Positions 17,367 through 26,269 of a stretch of 64,000 bases of DNA are shown piece by piece; positions within the stretch are counted from its first letter, which is position 1; each line of letters opens with the position of its first letter. The DNA is taken from the NCBI RefSeq assembly GCF_023218075.1, contig NZ_JALPTB010000033.1:1-64000 (forward strand), in the 5' to 3' direction. Under the pieces are notes generated by a model, which searched no databases, was not told the origin of the DNA, and was given only the letters and a program-made list of their open reading frames with translations. Source of the stretch: Rhodococcus sp. HM1. Its GTDB lineage: Bacteria > Actinomycetota > Actinomycetes > Mycobacteriales > Mycobacteriaceae. A program made the position numbers and the translations under genes.

Positions 17367-18650
17367 GTGAGCGTGCGTGCAGGAATAGTCGTGACCGGGA
17401 CCGAGGTACTGACCGGGAGGATCGCCGACCAGAACGGACCGTGGTTGTCCCAGCAGCTCCTGAAACTCGGCGTCGACGTCGCCCACATCACGATCTGCGG
17501 CGACCGGCCCGCCGACCTGATCGCACAACTGCGCTTCCTCGCCGATCAGGGCGTCGACCTCATCGTCACCAGCGGAGGGCTCGGCCCGACCGCCGACGAC
17601 CTCACCGTCGCGACCGTCGCCGATTTCTGTAACCGTGAGCTGCTGCTCGACCCCGAACTCGAAGAACACATCGCGGGTGTCATCGGCCGCTTCCGTCCGA
17701 ACACCCCGGACCTGGACGCAGGGCCGACGCGTATCGGGATCCGCAAGCAGGCGCAGGTTCCCGCCGGTGCCACCGCCTTGCCGCCGACCGGCACAGCGCC
17801 GGGCGTGGTAATCCCAGCAGTGGGCGGTGACCGGCCGATCCCGACGTTCGTGATCCTGCCCGGGCCGCCCGGAGAGTTGCAGGCGATGTGGCCGAGCGCG
17901 GTCACCTCACCTGCGGTCGCCGAGGTACTGTCCCGAGCCGACGACCTGCAGCAGGAAACCGTGCGCGCCTACGGATTGCACGAGGCACAACTCGCCGAGA
18001 CACTGCGCCGGGCCGAAGCAGAGATCGCCGACTTCGACCGGCTCGAGATCACCACATGTCTTCGAGGCGGCGAACTCGACATGGTGACCCGATTCGCCTC
18101 CGGCGACGCGGACGTCTACCGCCGTCTTCTCGGTGTTCTCACCGAATACCATGGGCGCCAGATCTTCTCCACCGACGGCTCCACCATCGACGACCAGCTG
18201 ATCGACGTCCTCGACGGCCGGTCGATCGCGACCGCGGAATCGTGCACCGGCGGACTCGTCGCTGCGCGTCTCACCGCCCGACCCGGGTCGTCGGCCTATG
18301 TCATGGGCGGCGTCGTCTCGTACTCCAACGACGCCAAGTCCGACCTGATCGACGTACCGGCCGAGATGATCGCCGCACACGGTGCGGTCAGCGAACAGGT
18401 CGCCGCAGCGATGGCCGAGGGCGTCCGACGCCGTCTCGAAGCCGACGTCGCGGTCTCCACCACCGGGATCGCCGGCCCCGACGGCGGCACCGACACCAAA
18501 CCGGTGGGCACCGTCTGCTTCGGCGTCGCGATCGACGGACGACCGACGTACACCGTCACCCGCCGTTTCCCCGGGGACCGCGAGCGGGTCCGAACCCTCA
18601 CCACCACGGCCGCACTGCATCTCGTTGTCGCACAACTGAAACGATATTGA
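17367..18650 (+). CDS. cinA: CinA-family protein (competence/damage-inducible, nicotinamide-nucleotide amidase domain)
   Basis: 427 residues with two domains. The N-terminal 170 residues form a molybdopterin-binding-like domain ([31 protein letters not shown]). The C-terminal 155 residues carry the CinA amidase signature [14 protein letters not shown] and [18 protein letters not shown]. In other bacteria this family deamidates NMN and hydrolyses ADP-ribose in pyridine-nucleotide salvage. The GTG at 17367 directly begins the conserved [13 protein letters not shown] segment; longer readings have no family sequence. It converges on the frameshifted gene. Confidence 0.87.
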   Translation: MSVRAGIVVTGTEVLTGRIADQNGPWLSQQLLKLGVDVAHITICGDRPADLIAQLRFLADQGVDLIVTSGGLGPTADDLTVATVADFCNRELLLDPELEEHIAGVIGRFRPNTPDLDAGPTRIGIRKQAQVPAGATALPPTGTAPGVVIPAVGGDRPIPTFVILPGPPGELQAMWPSAVTSPAVAEVLSRADDLQQETVRAYGLHEAQLAETLRRAEAEIADFDRLEITTCLRGGELDMVTRFASGDADVYRRLLGVLTEYHGRQIFSTDGSTIDDQLIDVLDGRSIATAESCTGGLVAARLTARPGSSAYVMGGVVSYSNDAKSDLIDVPAEMIAAHGAVSEQVAAAMAEGVRRRLEADVAVSTTGIAGPDGGTDTKPVGTVCFGVAIDGRPTYTVTRRFPGDRERVRTLTTTAALHLVVAQLKRY

Positions 18651-18720
18651 GTCTGCACCCGAGCCACCTCCCCACCGCTCTCGCCAACTTCCTCGACGTC
18701 GGGACCGCGACTCGTCGGCT

Positions 18721-19564
18721 TCAGCCCGTCGAGGTGATCCCGGTTTCGCTCCGCAGTGCGGCGAATGCAGCGCGGAGGTCTTCGGGGTCGTCGACCTGCA
18801 ACGCCACGCGCCCGACCTGAGTGGTGGTGCGCCGGCGTTCGAGCAGATAGGGCAATTTCACCTCGATCGGTTCGCGCAGCAGCACGTCGACGTTGGTGCC
18901 GTCCGACCCGGGCAGATACAGCACGTCGTCCTCCACGATCGGCGAGGTGTGCTGGAATCTCCTGTGTATCAACGCTTTCTCGACGGTGCCGACAGGAAGG
19001 GTCGCGACCACCTGATGCCCGGACCGGACGACGAACCGGGCGTCGTCGAGCAGGTGCGGATGCACCACGCGGGAGGCGAGGATACCTAGCAGCGGCACGA
19101 AGCCGTACACCGAGACGACCAGCAGGGTGGTGCGCAGCCACGGCCAGGCACGAGCAGGTGGATGGCGACGGTTTCGACCACACACGCGATCAGGAAAGCG
19201 ATGGGCATGCCCATCGTGCCCCTGGTGTAGCCGATCGCGACCATCCCGTCGCGCAGGCCGTCGCGGCGTCGCCGGGCGAACAGCCACAGCGATCGGTAGG
19301 CGCGCAGTTCCGCGCGGATCAGGCCGCAGCGGGGCCGGCGAGCTCGTCGAGCACGGCGTTCCAGGAGGCACCGGATCGACGCAGCGCCCGGATCCGCACG
19401 ACGGTGACGGTGACGACGAGGGCGAACAACGGGAGTTCGACCGCGAGCCACAACACGAACGCGGTACCGGGGGCGAGGATGCCGACGGCGGCGAGCACCG
19501 CGTTCGTCAGCGCCGTCAGGATCGCCACCACCAGTGCGCCGCGGTGGATCCGCTGCGCGGTCAC
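18721..19564 (-). pseudogene. Membrane protein gene disrupted by two frameshifts
   Basis: Reading from a GTG at 19564 (four-base overlap with the MerR stop) gives about 80 residues with two hydrophobic helices, ending at a TGA at 19319 just after ELAGPAAA. Continuous coding then resumes in another frame (L-I-R-A-E-L-R-A-Y-R-S-L-W) to about 19150, and from there in a third frame (WPWLRTTLLVVSVYGFVPLL) to the stop at 18721. Each junction is repaired by adding one base: near 19320 and near 19147. The rebuilt protein would be about 280 residues with four or five membrane helices and a soluble C-terminus. The lesions could be sequencing errors. A separate downstream gene starting at CTG would explain only the first junction. 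Confidence 0.6.
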
Positions 19565-20355
19565 GACTCCACCGCCCGCGCTGCGATCGTCTCGATGACC
19601 CGGACCGCGACGGCGCGTTGCGCGGGATCGGGCAGGACCTCGGCCATGTGGGGACTGTCGGCGACATCGGCCGCGGTCGTCGCCCATTGCGCGAACATCC
19701 CGTCCGGGTCGTCGAGGTCGTCGAAGAAGGCGGCCAGGGCGTCGGCGGTCTCTTCGATGTGCTCGGTCACATCGGCGGGGTCGCGGCCGGCGAGCGCGCC
19801 GAACCGGCGATACAGGGCGACCAATTCGTGCCGGCATTCCGGGTCGGTCAGTGCTGCGGTTGCGGCGTCGACGAAGGGTTGCGGGGTCTGTCCGGACAGC
19901 GCGAGGATCTCCCAGCTGTCGCGTTCCCGGACGAACAACTCCCGCACGCGTGGATCGGTCTCACCGTCGACGAGTTCGGCGAACGCCTGCGCGAGCGGCG
20001 CGGACAGCGGCGAGAGCGGTTCACCGCGCCGGTGCAGGTCCAGCATCGCCGCGAGCGAATCGCGTTTGACCTGCAGGGTGCGCTGTTGTTCCTCGACGGC
20101 GGCGAGCAGCGCTTCGAGGTCGGCTCCGAGGTCGTCGGAGTCGTCCGTCGCACCGAGGACCGTGGCGACGGATCCGAGCGGCACCCCGGAGCGGGCGAGC
20201 CAGCGGATGCGCATGAGCCGGACCAGGTCCTCCAACGAATACACGCGGTACCCGTTGGAGGACCTCGGCGGTTCCGGCAGCAACCCGAGCCGGTGGTAGT
20301 GCCGAACCGTCCTGACGGTGGTCTCGGCCGCCTGCGCGAGCTCGCTGATTCTCAT
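19561..20355 (-). CDS. MerR-family transcriptional regulator
   Basis: 264 residues. The N-terminal winged helix is canonical (MRISELAQAAETTVRTVRHYH, then LGLLPEPPRSSNGYRVY), followed by the long dimerisation helix and a 150-residue helical effector domain without a cysteine metal site, suggesting a hydrophobic or drug-like ligand. The MerR-type dyad CTTGAC-N11-GTCAAG lies 15 bases upstream, so autoregulation is likely. The stop overlaps the GTG of the membrane-protein gene, which is therefore probably its regulated partner. Confidence 0.85.
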   Translation of the reverse strand: MRISELAQAAETTVRTVRHYHRLGLLPEPPRSSNGYRVYSLEDLVRLMRIRWLARSGVPLGSVATVLGATDDSDDLGADLEALLAAVEEQQRTLQVKRDSLAAMLDLHRRGEPLSPLSAPLAQAFAELVDGETDPRVRELFVRERDSWEILALSGQTPQPFVDAATAALTDPECRHELVALYRRFGALAGRDPADVTEHIEETADALAAFFDDLDDPDGMFAQWATTAADVADSPHMAEVLPDPAQRAVAVRVIETIAARAVES

Positions 20356-20370
20356 GCCCCCAGCATCAAC

Positions 20371-20393
20371 CTTGACGTTGCGTCAGGGTCAAG
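20371..20393 (-). promoter_or_regulatory. MerR operator within the merR promoter
   Basis: CTTGAC-N11-GTCAAG, a 23-bp dyad. On the minus strand it supplies TTGACC as -35, then an 18-base spacer and TGATGC as -10: the lengthened spacer is typical of MerR-controlled promoters. The start codon follows closely at 20355. Confidence 0.6.
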
Positions 20394-20430
20394 TCTCCCG
20401 GTGGGCATGAGAGTGGGGTGGAGCGAGCCG

Positions 20431-21516
20431 TCAGGCGCGACGCGCGCGCACGGCGGCGGCGAGACGGTCGAGCTGGTCGGCGGTGGTCGCCCAGTCGATG
20501 CACGCGTCGGTGATGGACTTGCCGTACTCGAGCTCGTCGGCCTTGCCGAGGGTCAGGTCCTGACGACCCGCCTCGATGAAGCTCTCGAGCATGAGTCCGA
20601 CGATGCCCTTCTCCCCCGCGACGATCCGCTCGGCGATGTCGGTGACGACGTCGACCTGCTTCTCGTGATTCTTGCTGCTGTTGCCGTGGCTGGCGTCGAC
20701 GACGACCCGCTCCGGCAGACCCGCCTTACGCAGCCGGGCGAGGGTGTCGGCGACCGTCTCGACGTCGTAGTTCGGTCCGCTGCTGCCGCCGCGCAGGATG
20801 ACGTGGCAGTCGGGGTTGCCGACGGTCTGGATCAGCGCGGCCTGGCCGTCGAGGTCGGTGCCGGGGAATACGTGGCTGGCGGCAGCGGCGCGCGTGCCGT
20901 CGACCGCGACCTGGACGTCGCCCTCGGTGGAGTTCTTGATGCCGACGGGCATGGACAGCGCCGAGCACAGCTGGCGGTGCACCTGGCTGGCGGCGGTGCG
21001 GGCACCGATCGCGCCGTAGGTGACCAGGTCCGCGTAGTACTGCGGGAGGATCGGGTCGAGGAACTCGCAGCCGACGGGCAGACCCAGGCTCGACACATCC
21101 AGCAGCAGCTTGCGGCCGATCCGCAGACCGGTGTTGATGTCGTACGTGCCGTCGAGGTGCGGGTCGTTGAGCAGGCCCTTCCAGCCCAGCGTGGTGCGCG
21201 GCTTCTCGAAGTAGACGCGCATGACGATGTGCAGGTCGTCGCGCAGTTCGTCGGCCTTCGCGGCGAGACGGCGGGCGTAGTCCATCGCGGCGGCCGGATC
21301 GTGCACGGAGCACGGTCCGACGACGACGAGCAGGCGGTCGTCGGTGCCGTCGAGGATGCCGACGGTGTCGGCGCGACCCGACCGCACGGTCGCGGCGGCG
21401 ACCTCGTCGGGGGCGTGCTCGGTGCGCACGACGGACGGCGCCACGAGGGGGCTGATCCGCACGGTGCGCTGCTCGTCGAGATTCGAGGTCGAGATGCGGT
21501 CGATCTGGGTGCTCAT
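20431..21516 (-). CDS. aroG: 3-deoxy-7-phosphoheptulonate (DAHP) synthase, class I
   Basis: 361 residues, the size of E. coli AroF/G/H-type enzymes. Key segments: VVVGPCSVHDP near 60, MRVYFEKPRTTLGWKG, GARTAASQVHRQL, SMPVGIKNSTEG and VVDASHGNSSKN, which hold the phosphoenolpyruvate, erythrose-4-phosphate and metal ligands. It catalyses the first step of the shikimate pathway. The ATG at 21516 (MSTQIDRIS) is preferred over a GTG 33 bases upstream because family members start with this short tail. Feedback-type residues cannot be judged by eye. An 8-bp hairpin lies in the 5 prime region at 21568-21591. Confidence 0.9.
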   Translation of the reverse strand: MSTQIDRISTSNLDEQRTVRISPLVAPSVVRTEHAPDEVAAATVRSGRADTVGILDGTDDRLLVVVGPCSVHDPAAAMDYARRLAAKADELRDDLHIVMRVYFEKPRTTLGWKGLLNDPHLDGTYDINTGLRIGRKLLLDVSSLGLPVGCEFLDPILPQYYADLVTYGAIGARTAASQVHRQLCSALSMPVGIKNSTEGDVQVAVDGTRAAAASHVFPGTDLDGQAALIQTVGNPDCHVILRGGSSGPNYDVETVADTLARLRKAGLPERVVVDASHGNSSKNHEKQVDVVTDIAERIVAGEKGIVGLMLESFIEAGRQDLTLGKADELEYGKSITDACIDWATTADQLDRLAAAVRARRA

Positions 21517-21720
21517 GGGGTTCGGTTTCCTGTTCTCAGGCCGACCCACGAGAAGATGAGATTCCAGCGAGCCGGTCCGTTGTCCGGCTCGTAGGTGGTG
21601 AAGTCAGCGCTCGGTTACGCCGACCGACCCACCCCGGGCCGGCCTGCTAAACCAAAAATATGCGCGCTGCATGACGACGAGGGTAACAGACGCGTCCGCA
21701 CCTGTCGGATCGGACCCCTG

Positions 21721-22332
21721 TCAACGTGGGCCCGTGGGCAGGACTACGCGCCCGAATGTCGTGCTGAGTACCCCGGCAGCGGAGCAGTACCACGCGCCGA
21801 CGGCAGCGGCGAGTCCGAAGTAGCCACCGACCCTCGTCAGGCCGGTCACCTCCAGTAGCGCTCCGAGTGTCAGGAATACGAAAGCGACGAGGAGCACCGA
21901 GAAGGTGACGAAGAGGCCAATGCTGATCCGGGTGCTGGCAAACCACATGTAGAGGGTGAAGATGGTCCAGCCCAGCAGGAAGATTCCCACCCCCACGTGC
22001 CTCTCGTCGCCCATGTCCTCGGTGACGTAGGTGACCAGGTACCAGAAGCTCAACCAGAAGGCGCCGTACGAGCTGAAGGCCGTCGCCCCGAAGACGTTGC
22101 CCTTCAGGAACTCCCACATTCCGGCGGCGAGCTGGGTGAGACCGCCGTAGAACAACGCCACCCCGAAGACGGCAGCTTCCGCATCCGACGAGATGAATCC
22201 GGCGTTGGCGCAGGACAGGATGAACGTGGTGAGTGCAAATGCTGCCAGACCCAAAGGCCCGGGGTCGGCGATGTGAGCGCCTCTGTGAATGGGGACGGCG
22301 ATTTCGTTGGGGTCGTCTTCGGTGTACGGCAT
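21721..22332 (-). CDS. satP: GPR1/FUN34/YaaH-family acetate/succinate transporter
   Basis: 203 residues with six hydrophobic helices. The family motif near the start, PGPLGLAAFALTTFILS (the NPxPLGL consensus), and FYGGLTQLAAGMWEF are present, as is YGAFWLS. Members such as E. coli SatP move acetate and succinate with protons. AAAGGAG stands nine bases before the ATG at 22332, so the longer reading to 22383 was rejected. It is monocistronic by spacing. Confidence 0.85.
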   Translation of the reverse strand: MPYTEDDPNEIAVPIHRGAHIADPGPLGLAAFALTTFILSCANAGFISSDAEAAVFGVALFYGGLTQLAAGMWEFLKGNVFGATAFSSYGAFWLSFWYLVTYVTEDMGDERHVGVGIFLLGWTIFTLYMWFASTRISIGLFVTFSVLLVAFVFLTLGALLEVTGLTRVGGYFGLAAAVGAWYCSAAGVLSTTFGRVVLPTGPR

Positions 22333-22630
22333 CCGCCGGCTCCTTTCGGAGAAAGGACCCGGCACAGGCTCCCGGGGCCTCACATCGGATGATTCGAATA
22401 TCTACAAGTGTGCGCCTCGGCCATCGGTGTGCGCGGGGCAATCGGATGCCACTTCCTGTCGGCAACCTCCCCGGGTGCAACCGATCGAGTCGGCTGCATA
22501 TATCCGAAATGCCGGAGCATCCGCTGCCGGCGGGCAATCGAAGCGAGTGACCGGTTGTAGCGCAACAGAGTTGGACGATATCCGCAGATGCCGTAAACAG
22601 ATCCGGGTGTGGCGGTCGCCGGTGGCAATT

Positions 22631-23194
22631 TCAGTGACGGTCGATCCCGGCCACTATCGAGTCGATGAGGCGATTCTCCTCGACCGGATCAGCCGGCCAG
22701 AGGAGCAGCGTCATGAACGATCTGACGGCGAATTCGGTCGAGGTGGTGTCGGATGGATCGATCCCGATGAGTTCGGCTGCAAGCGCGGCGACCGTATCCG
22801 AGGTGATGGCGGTGGGTGCCATCGTGATCAGGTGACCCGAGCGTAGGAACTGCCGAATCACTCGGTCCTGTCGGAGTTCTCGTAGTGCCACCGAGATCGC
22901 AACGCTTGCTCGGTCGCGACCGTCGAGGCCTGCGGTCGCGGTGCGGACGGCGGTGACGATGTGAGCCGATGCGGTCATCAGGACGGACTCGATGACGGCC
23001 GTGCGACCGCCGACGTGCCGGTAGACGGTCGCTCGCGAACAGTGTGCGTGCCGAACGAGGTCGTTGATGTCGAACTCGGTCACTCCACGCCTGGCGATCA
23101 GTTCTGCAGCGCAAGCGATCAGGCGGTCTCGGGCGACGTCGGAGCGCTTCCCGTCGATCAACCAGTCATAACCCACAGTCTCAGTATGAGACAT
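22631..23194 (-). CDS. TetR-family repressor
   Basis: 187 residues. The helix-turn-helix is at about 18-65 (LIACAAELIARRGVTEFDINDLV, then H-C-S-R-A-T-V-Y-R-H-V-G-G). The helical ligand domain follows. It diverges from the cytochrome P450 gene with 99 bases between starts and is probably its local repressor. A perfect GTCTCA-N3-TGAGAC palindrome covers its own first codons (23178-23192), so either the true start is downstream (GTG near 23176) or binding blocks transcription at the initiation site. Confidence 0.8.
   Translation of the reverse strand: MSHTETVGYDWLIDGKRSDVARDRLIACAAELIARRGVTEFDINDLVRHAHCSRATVYRHVGGRTAVIESVLMTASAHIVTAVRTATAGLDGRDRASVAISVALRELRQDRVIRQFLRSGHLITMAPTAITSDTVAALAAELIGIDPSDTTSTEFAVRSFMTLLLWPADPVEENRLIDSIVAGIDRH
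23178..23192. promoter_or_regulatory. TetR-type palindrome
   Basis: GTCTCA-GTA-TGAGAC, 6-bp perfect arms, at the 5 prime end of the tetR reading frame and about 100 bases from the divergent P450 start. It is a plausible operator for TetR; its position inside the first codons is unusual. Confidence 0.4.
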
Positions 23195-23293
23195 CAGCAG
23201 ATCGTTCTCGGCGGATCGGCGCAGGTCACAGGCCCGCGTTGAGACACGTACCGCGAAGGGTGAATCCAGACGTATCGACTTGGTGCCGAGGGG

Positions 23294-24514
23294 TTGTCAG
23301 CAGACGTCTCCGGTACGCAGCCTCGACGTATGCATGATCTCGACGATCCGTACGGCTACCTCGCGCAACTCCGACGTCGAGACCCGGTCCACCGACTCGG
23401 TGACTCACCGTTCTTTCTGGTCACATCCTGGGACCTGATCGCCGAAGCCGTGAGTCGACACGATGAGTTCTCGTCGAACCTCACCGCGACGATGGTGTGG
23501 CACCCCGATGGCACCGTCACCGCGTTTCCGATCGCCGAACTCGGGTCGCCGCTGCACGTGCTGGCCACCGCCGACGAACCTACGCACCGCGTTCACCGGG
23601 CGCTGGTAATGCCGTCTCTGACCGCCCGGCGGATCAGCCGCCTGGAGCCGTTCATCTCCGAGACGCTGAGCGCGCTGTGGACCGCGGGCCTCCAGCAAGG
23701 ACGTATCGATTGGGTTCGCGCGGTCGCACAGCGTCTACCGATCAGGGTGGTCGCCGCACTGCTGGGCTTTCCCGCCTACGACACCGACGACCTCGTGCGG
23801 TGGTCCCTTGCCAGTACCGTTCTTCTCGACGGCGTGGTCACCGCCGACCAGCTCGAAGCAGCGACACAGGCCGTCGGCGAACTCGGCGTGTATCTCTCGG
23901 AGGCATTCGGCGCAGCCATGGAAGAGCCCGGCCACAACGTGATGGGAGACCTCGCCCGCACGGTCAGCGCCGGGGACCTCGACCACGACACAGCGGTGAT
24001 GATCCTCATCCAACTCGTCACCGCGGGCATCGAATCCACCGTGAGCCTGATCGGTAACGCTGCCTGGCTTCTCGGAACCCACCCCGACATCCAACGTGAG
24101 GTGCGCGCCGATATCGCTCTCCTTCCGAGGTTCGTCGAAGAAGCACTGCGACTCGAGTCACCCTTCCGTGGCCACTACCGGTACGTCGTTGCCGACACCA
24201 CCCTGGGTGGGGTCGCGCTGCCCGCAGGTTCACACCTATATCTGTCGTGGGCGGCGGCGAATCGCGACGATGCGACCCTCGACGTCCCGAATGCCATCGA
24301 CCTCGGCTCGACAACTCACCGCCCTCACATGGCCTTCGGGAAGGGGATTCACCATTGCGTCGGAGCCGCCTTGGCTCGGCTCGAGGGCAACATGGCGCTC
24401 GAACACCTCCTCGGCGCCACCACTGACTTCAACATCGACGACCAGGAACCCGAATGGGAACACAGCCTGCTGGTCCGACGTCTTCGAACCCTGACGCTCG
24501 GGGTGACGCAATGA
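23294..24514 (+). CDS. Cytochrome P450 monooxygenase
   Basis: About 406 residues. The heme-binding loop is F-G-K-G-I-H-H-C-V-G with ligand Cys355; the I-helix oxygen motif is T-A-G-I-E-S-T and the K-helix E-x-x-R is in E-E-A-L-R-L-E-S-P. It is a soluble bacterial class I P450 that needs ferredoxin and reductase; neither is next to it. The E-for-D in AGIEST is a common variant. The TTG at 23294 gives the full N-terminus; an ATG at 23330 (MHDLDDPYGYLAQLR) is an equally good start. Probably controlled by the divergent TetR; the substrate is unknown. Confidence 0.88.
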   Translation: MSADVSGTQPRRMHDLDDPYGYLAQLRRRDPVHRLGDSPFFLVTSWDLIAEAVSRHDEFSSNLTATMVWHPDGTVTAFPIAELGSPLHVLATADEPTHRVHRALVMPSLTARRISRLEPFISETLSALWTAGLQQGRIDWVRAVAQRLPIRVVAALLGFPAYDTDDLVRWSLASTVLLDGVVTADQLEAATQAVGELGVYLSEAFGAAMEEPGHNVMGDLARTVSAGDLDHDTAVMILIQLVTAGIESTVSLIGNAAWLLGTHPDIQREVRADIALLPRFVEEALRLESPFRGHYRYVVADTTLGGVALPAGSHLYLSWAAANRDDATLDVPNAIDLGSTTHRPHMAFGKGIHHCVGAALARLEGNMALEHLLGATTDFNIDDQEPEWEHSLLVRRLRTLTLGVTQ

Positions 24515-24691
24515 AACTTCTTCCTGAAAGCGAACCCGCCGAGAACGCGTGGCCGTCCGGTTGATCGCCCGAACAACACTGCGTCCACCGGGACGAGTTC
24601 TCGACCGCTGGAGCGGCACCACGGCCGAAGGTCCGAAAAGCCAGTTATGTCCTGGTACTTTCTTGCGAAACCGAAGAAACGGAGTTCCAGC

Positions 24692-26005
24692 GTGACCATC
24701 CGCCGCGTCCCCATGCTTCTCGTCTCGCTCGCAGCCTCCGTCGCACTCGTCGGGGCCGGATGTTCGTCGGATTCGGACGCCGGTTCGACGACCACCGCGC
24801 CGCCACCGGCCGGTTCCGTCGCCGGCGTGACCGTGCCGGATGCATTCACCGCGCTCACCCTCGACACGATCGGGAATCCGCCGCTGCCGTTCCGCGGAAC
24901 GGACGGCAAGTACCACGTGGTCTACGACCTGCAGCTCACCAACGCCACCAAGGTGCCGGCGAGCCTGGACAGGATCGACGTGGTCGACGGCGAGGATCCG
25001 ACGAAGGTGATCGCCAGTTTCTCCGGTTCCGCGCTGGTCGATCCGGCCTGTGTCTTCGGCGACTGCAATCGACTGCGCGACCTGCCCGCAGGCTACGTGG
25101 ACAGCAACGCGATCCCGCCGCAGGAAAGCCGGGTCCTGTTCATCGACTTCACCCTGGACTCGCTCGACCAGGCTCCGAAGGCCCTGTTGCACCACCTCTA
25201 CGGAACCGGCGCTGCCTCACCGGCATTCGGGATGCCGGGACCGATCGACTACCTGACGACGCCGATCGCCGTCTCCACACAGACCGTGCCGGTCATCGCT
25301 CCCCCGGTCCGTGGCGACAACTGGATCGCACTCAACGGATGCTGCGAACCGGGTTTCCCGCACCGCAGTTCGCTGATGTCGGTCAACGGCAAGCTGAACA
25401 ACAGCCAGCGCTTCGCGATCGACTGGAAGCGCACCAATGAGCAGGGCGAGTTCTACACCGGCGACAAGACCAACAACGAGAGCTACGTCGACTACGGGAC
25501 CGACATCCTCGCCGTCGCCGACGGCACCGTGGTCTCGATCCTCGACGGGATGGAGGCGAATGCCCCGGGTGTCCTGCCCGCGAGCAATCCGGAACTGGCG
25601 GCGAAATTGACCGTCGAGAACGTCGACGGCAACCACGTCGTGCTCGACCTGGGCAACGGCGTGTACGCCATGTACGCCCACATGATCTCCGGGTCGGTCA
25701 CGGTGAAGCCCGGCGACAAGGTCACCGAGGGCCAGGTGCTCGGCAAGCTCGGCAACACCGGCAACGCGAACGCATCCCACCTGCATTTCCAGTTGATGGA
25801 CGGTCCGAGCCTGCTCGAGGCGGATTCGCTGCCGTACGAGATCAAGGGCTTCGACTACGACGGGCAGGTCGCGCCACAGCAGATCGCCGATGCGGACGAC
25901 TACCTGAGCGGCACGTTCCTGCAGGGCAAGCTGCCGGAACCGGAGTCGCGGACCGACGAGTTGCCGCTGAACCTGGCGATCGTGGACTTCCCCGAAGCCG
26001 GGTGA
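24692..26005 (+). CDS. M23-family peptidase-like lipoprotein
   Basis: 437 residues starting at GTG 24692 with ACGGAG upstream. The signal peptide ends in a lipobox L-V-G-A-G-C, so the mature protein is anchored to the outer face of the membrane. The C-terminal 200 residues are a LytM/M23 fold: YAHMISGSVTVKPGDKVTEGQVLGKLGNTGNANASHLHFQ holds the catalytic His and the HxH zinc ligand. The first ligand motif HxGxD is replaced by R-F-A-I-D-W, so the classical zinc site looks incomplete. A short IR follows the stop at 26010-26025. Its role may be in cell-wall remodelling or a non-catalytic regulator. Confidence 0.8.
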   Translation: MTIRRVPMLLVSLAASVALVGAGCSSDSDAGSTTTAPPPAGSVAGVTVPDAFTALTLDTIGNPPLPFRGTDGKYHVVYDLQLTNATKVPASLDRIDVVDGEDPTKVIASFSGSALVDPACVFGDCNRLRDLPAGYVDSNAIPPQESRVLFIDFTLDSLDQAPKALLHHLYGTGAASPAFGMPGPIDYLTTPIAVSTQTVPVIAPPVRGDNWIALNGCCEPGFPHRSSLMSVNGKLNNSQRFAIDWKRTNEQGEFYTGDKTNNESYVDYGTDILAVADGTVVSILDGMEANAPGVLPASNPELAAKLTVENVDGNHVVLDLGNGVYAMYAHMISGSVTVKPGDKVTEGQVLGKLGNTGNANASHLHFQLMDGPSLLEADSLPYEIKGFDYDGQVAPQQIADADDYLSGTFLQGKLPEPESRTDELPLNLAIVDFPEAG

Positions 26006-26009
26006 TATC

Positions 26010-26025
26010 GCCCTGCCTTCAGGGC
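26010..26025 (+). terminator. Short hairpin after the M23 lipoprotein gene
   Basis: GCCCTG-CCTT-CAGGGC, 6-bp arms with a 4-base loop, 4 bases after the stop. The stem is short and there is no U-tract, so termination is uncertain. Confidence 0.35.
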
Positions 26026-26120
26026 ACCCTCGATCGTCGGATCCGTCTGTGCGAAAGGCGTCCCGCACATGGACGGTGATGTCGCCGGTCTCCTGTTCCA
26101 TCGAGTGAGCCCGATTCCCT

Positions 26121-26183
26121 GAGAATATGACCGTTCTCCTGCTACAGTCCGGCCACCCTGTGAGGAGAATTGCGTTCTCACAG
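26121..26183. promoter_or_regulatory. Paired GAGAA..TTCTC inverted repeats in promoter region
   Basis: Two dyads, GAGAAT-N5-CGTTCTC (26121-26138) and GAGAAT-N2-CGTTCTC (26165-26179), the second nested in CTGTGAG...CTCACAG (26158-26183). A -10-like TACAGT lies between them. They precede the dehydrogenase gene at 26270 by 90-150 bases and may be a double operator. Confidence 0.45.
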
Positions 26184-26269
26184 TGCGGCCGGAGGTGCTC
26201 ACCGACGGCCGGCACGACCGTTGAACACCCCACCCGCCCAGCCGGGGCGGCGCCGGCATGGAGGAACCA

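Noticed and set aside
18691-18734. CCTCGACG...CGTCGAGG inverted repeat between cinA and the frameshifted gene
   Set aside because: The loop is 28 bases and the right arm is inside the end of the coding region, so a terminator is not supported.
21517-21720. Possible attenuator or leader peptide before the DAHP synthase gene (aromatic codons and an 8-bp hairpin)
   Set aside because: The frame rich in Phe, Tyr and Trp has a stop upstream and no start codon, and there is no alternative pairing partner for the hairpin.
26026-26120. Protein-like reading frame on the minus strand between the M23 and dehydrogenase genes
   Set aside because: Short, with no start signal or recognisable domain; may be a chance frame or an unrecognisable relic.
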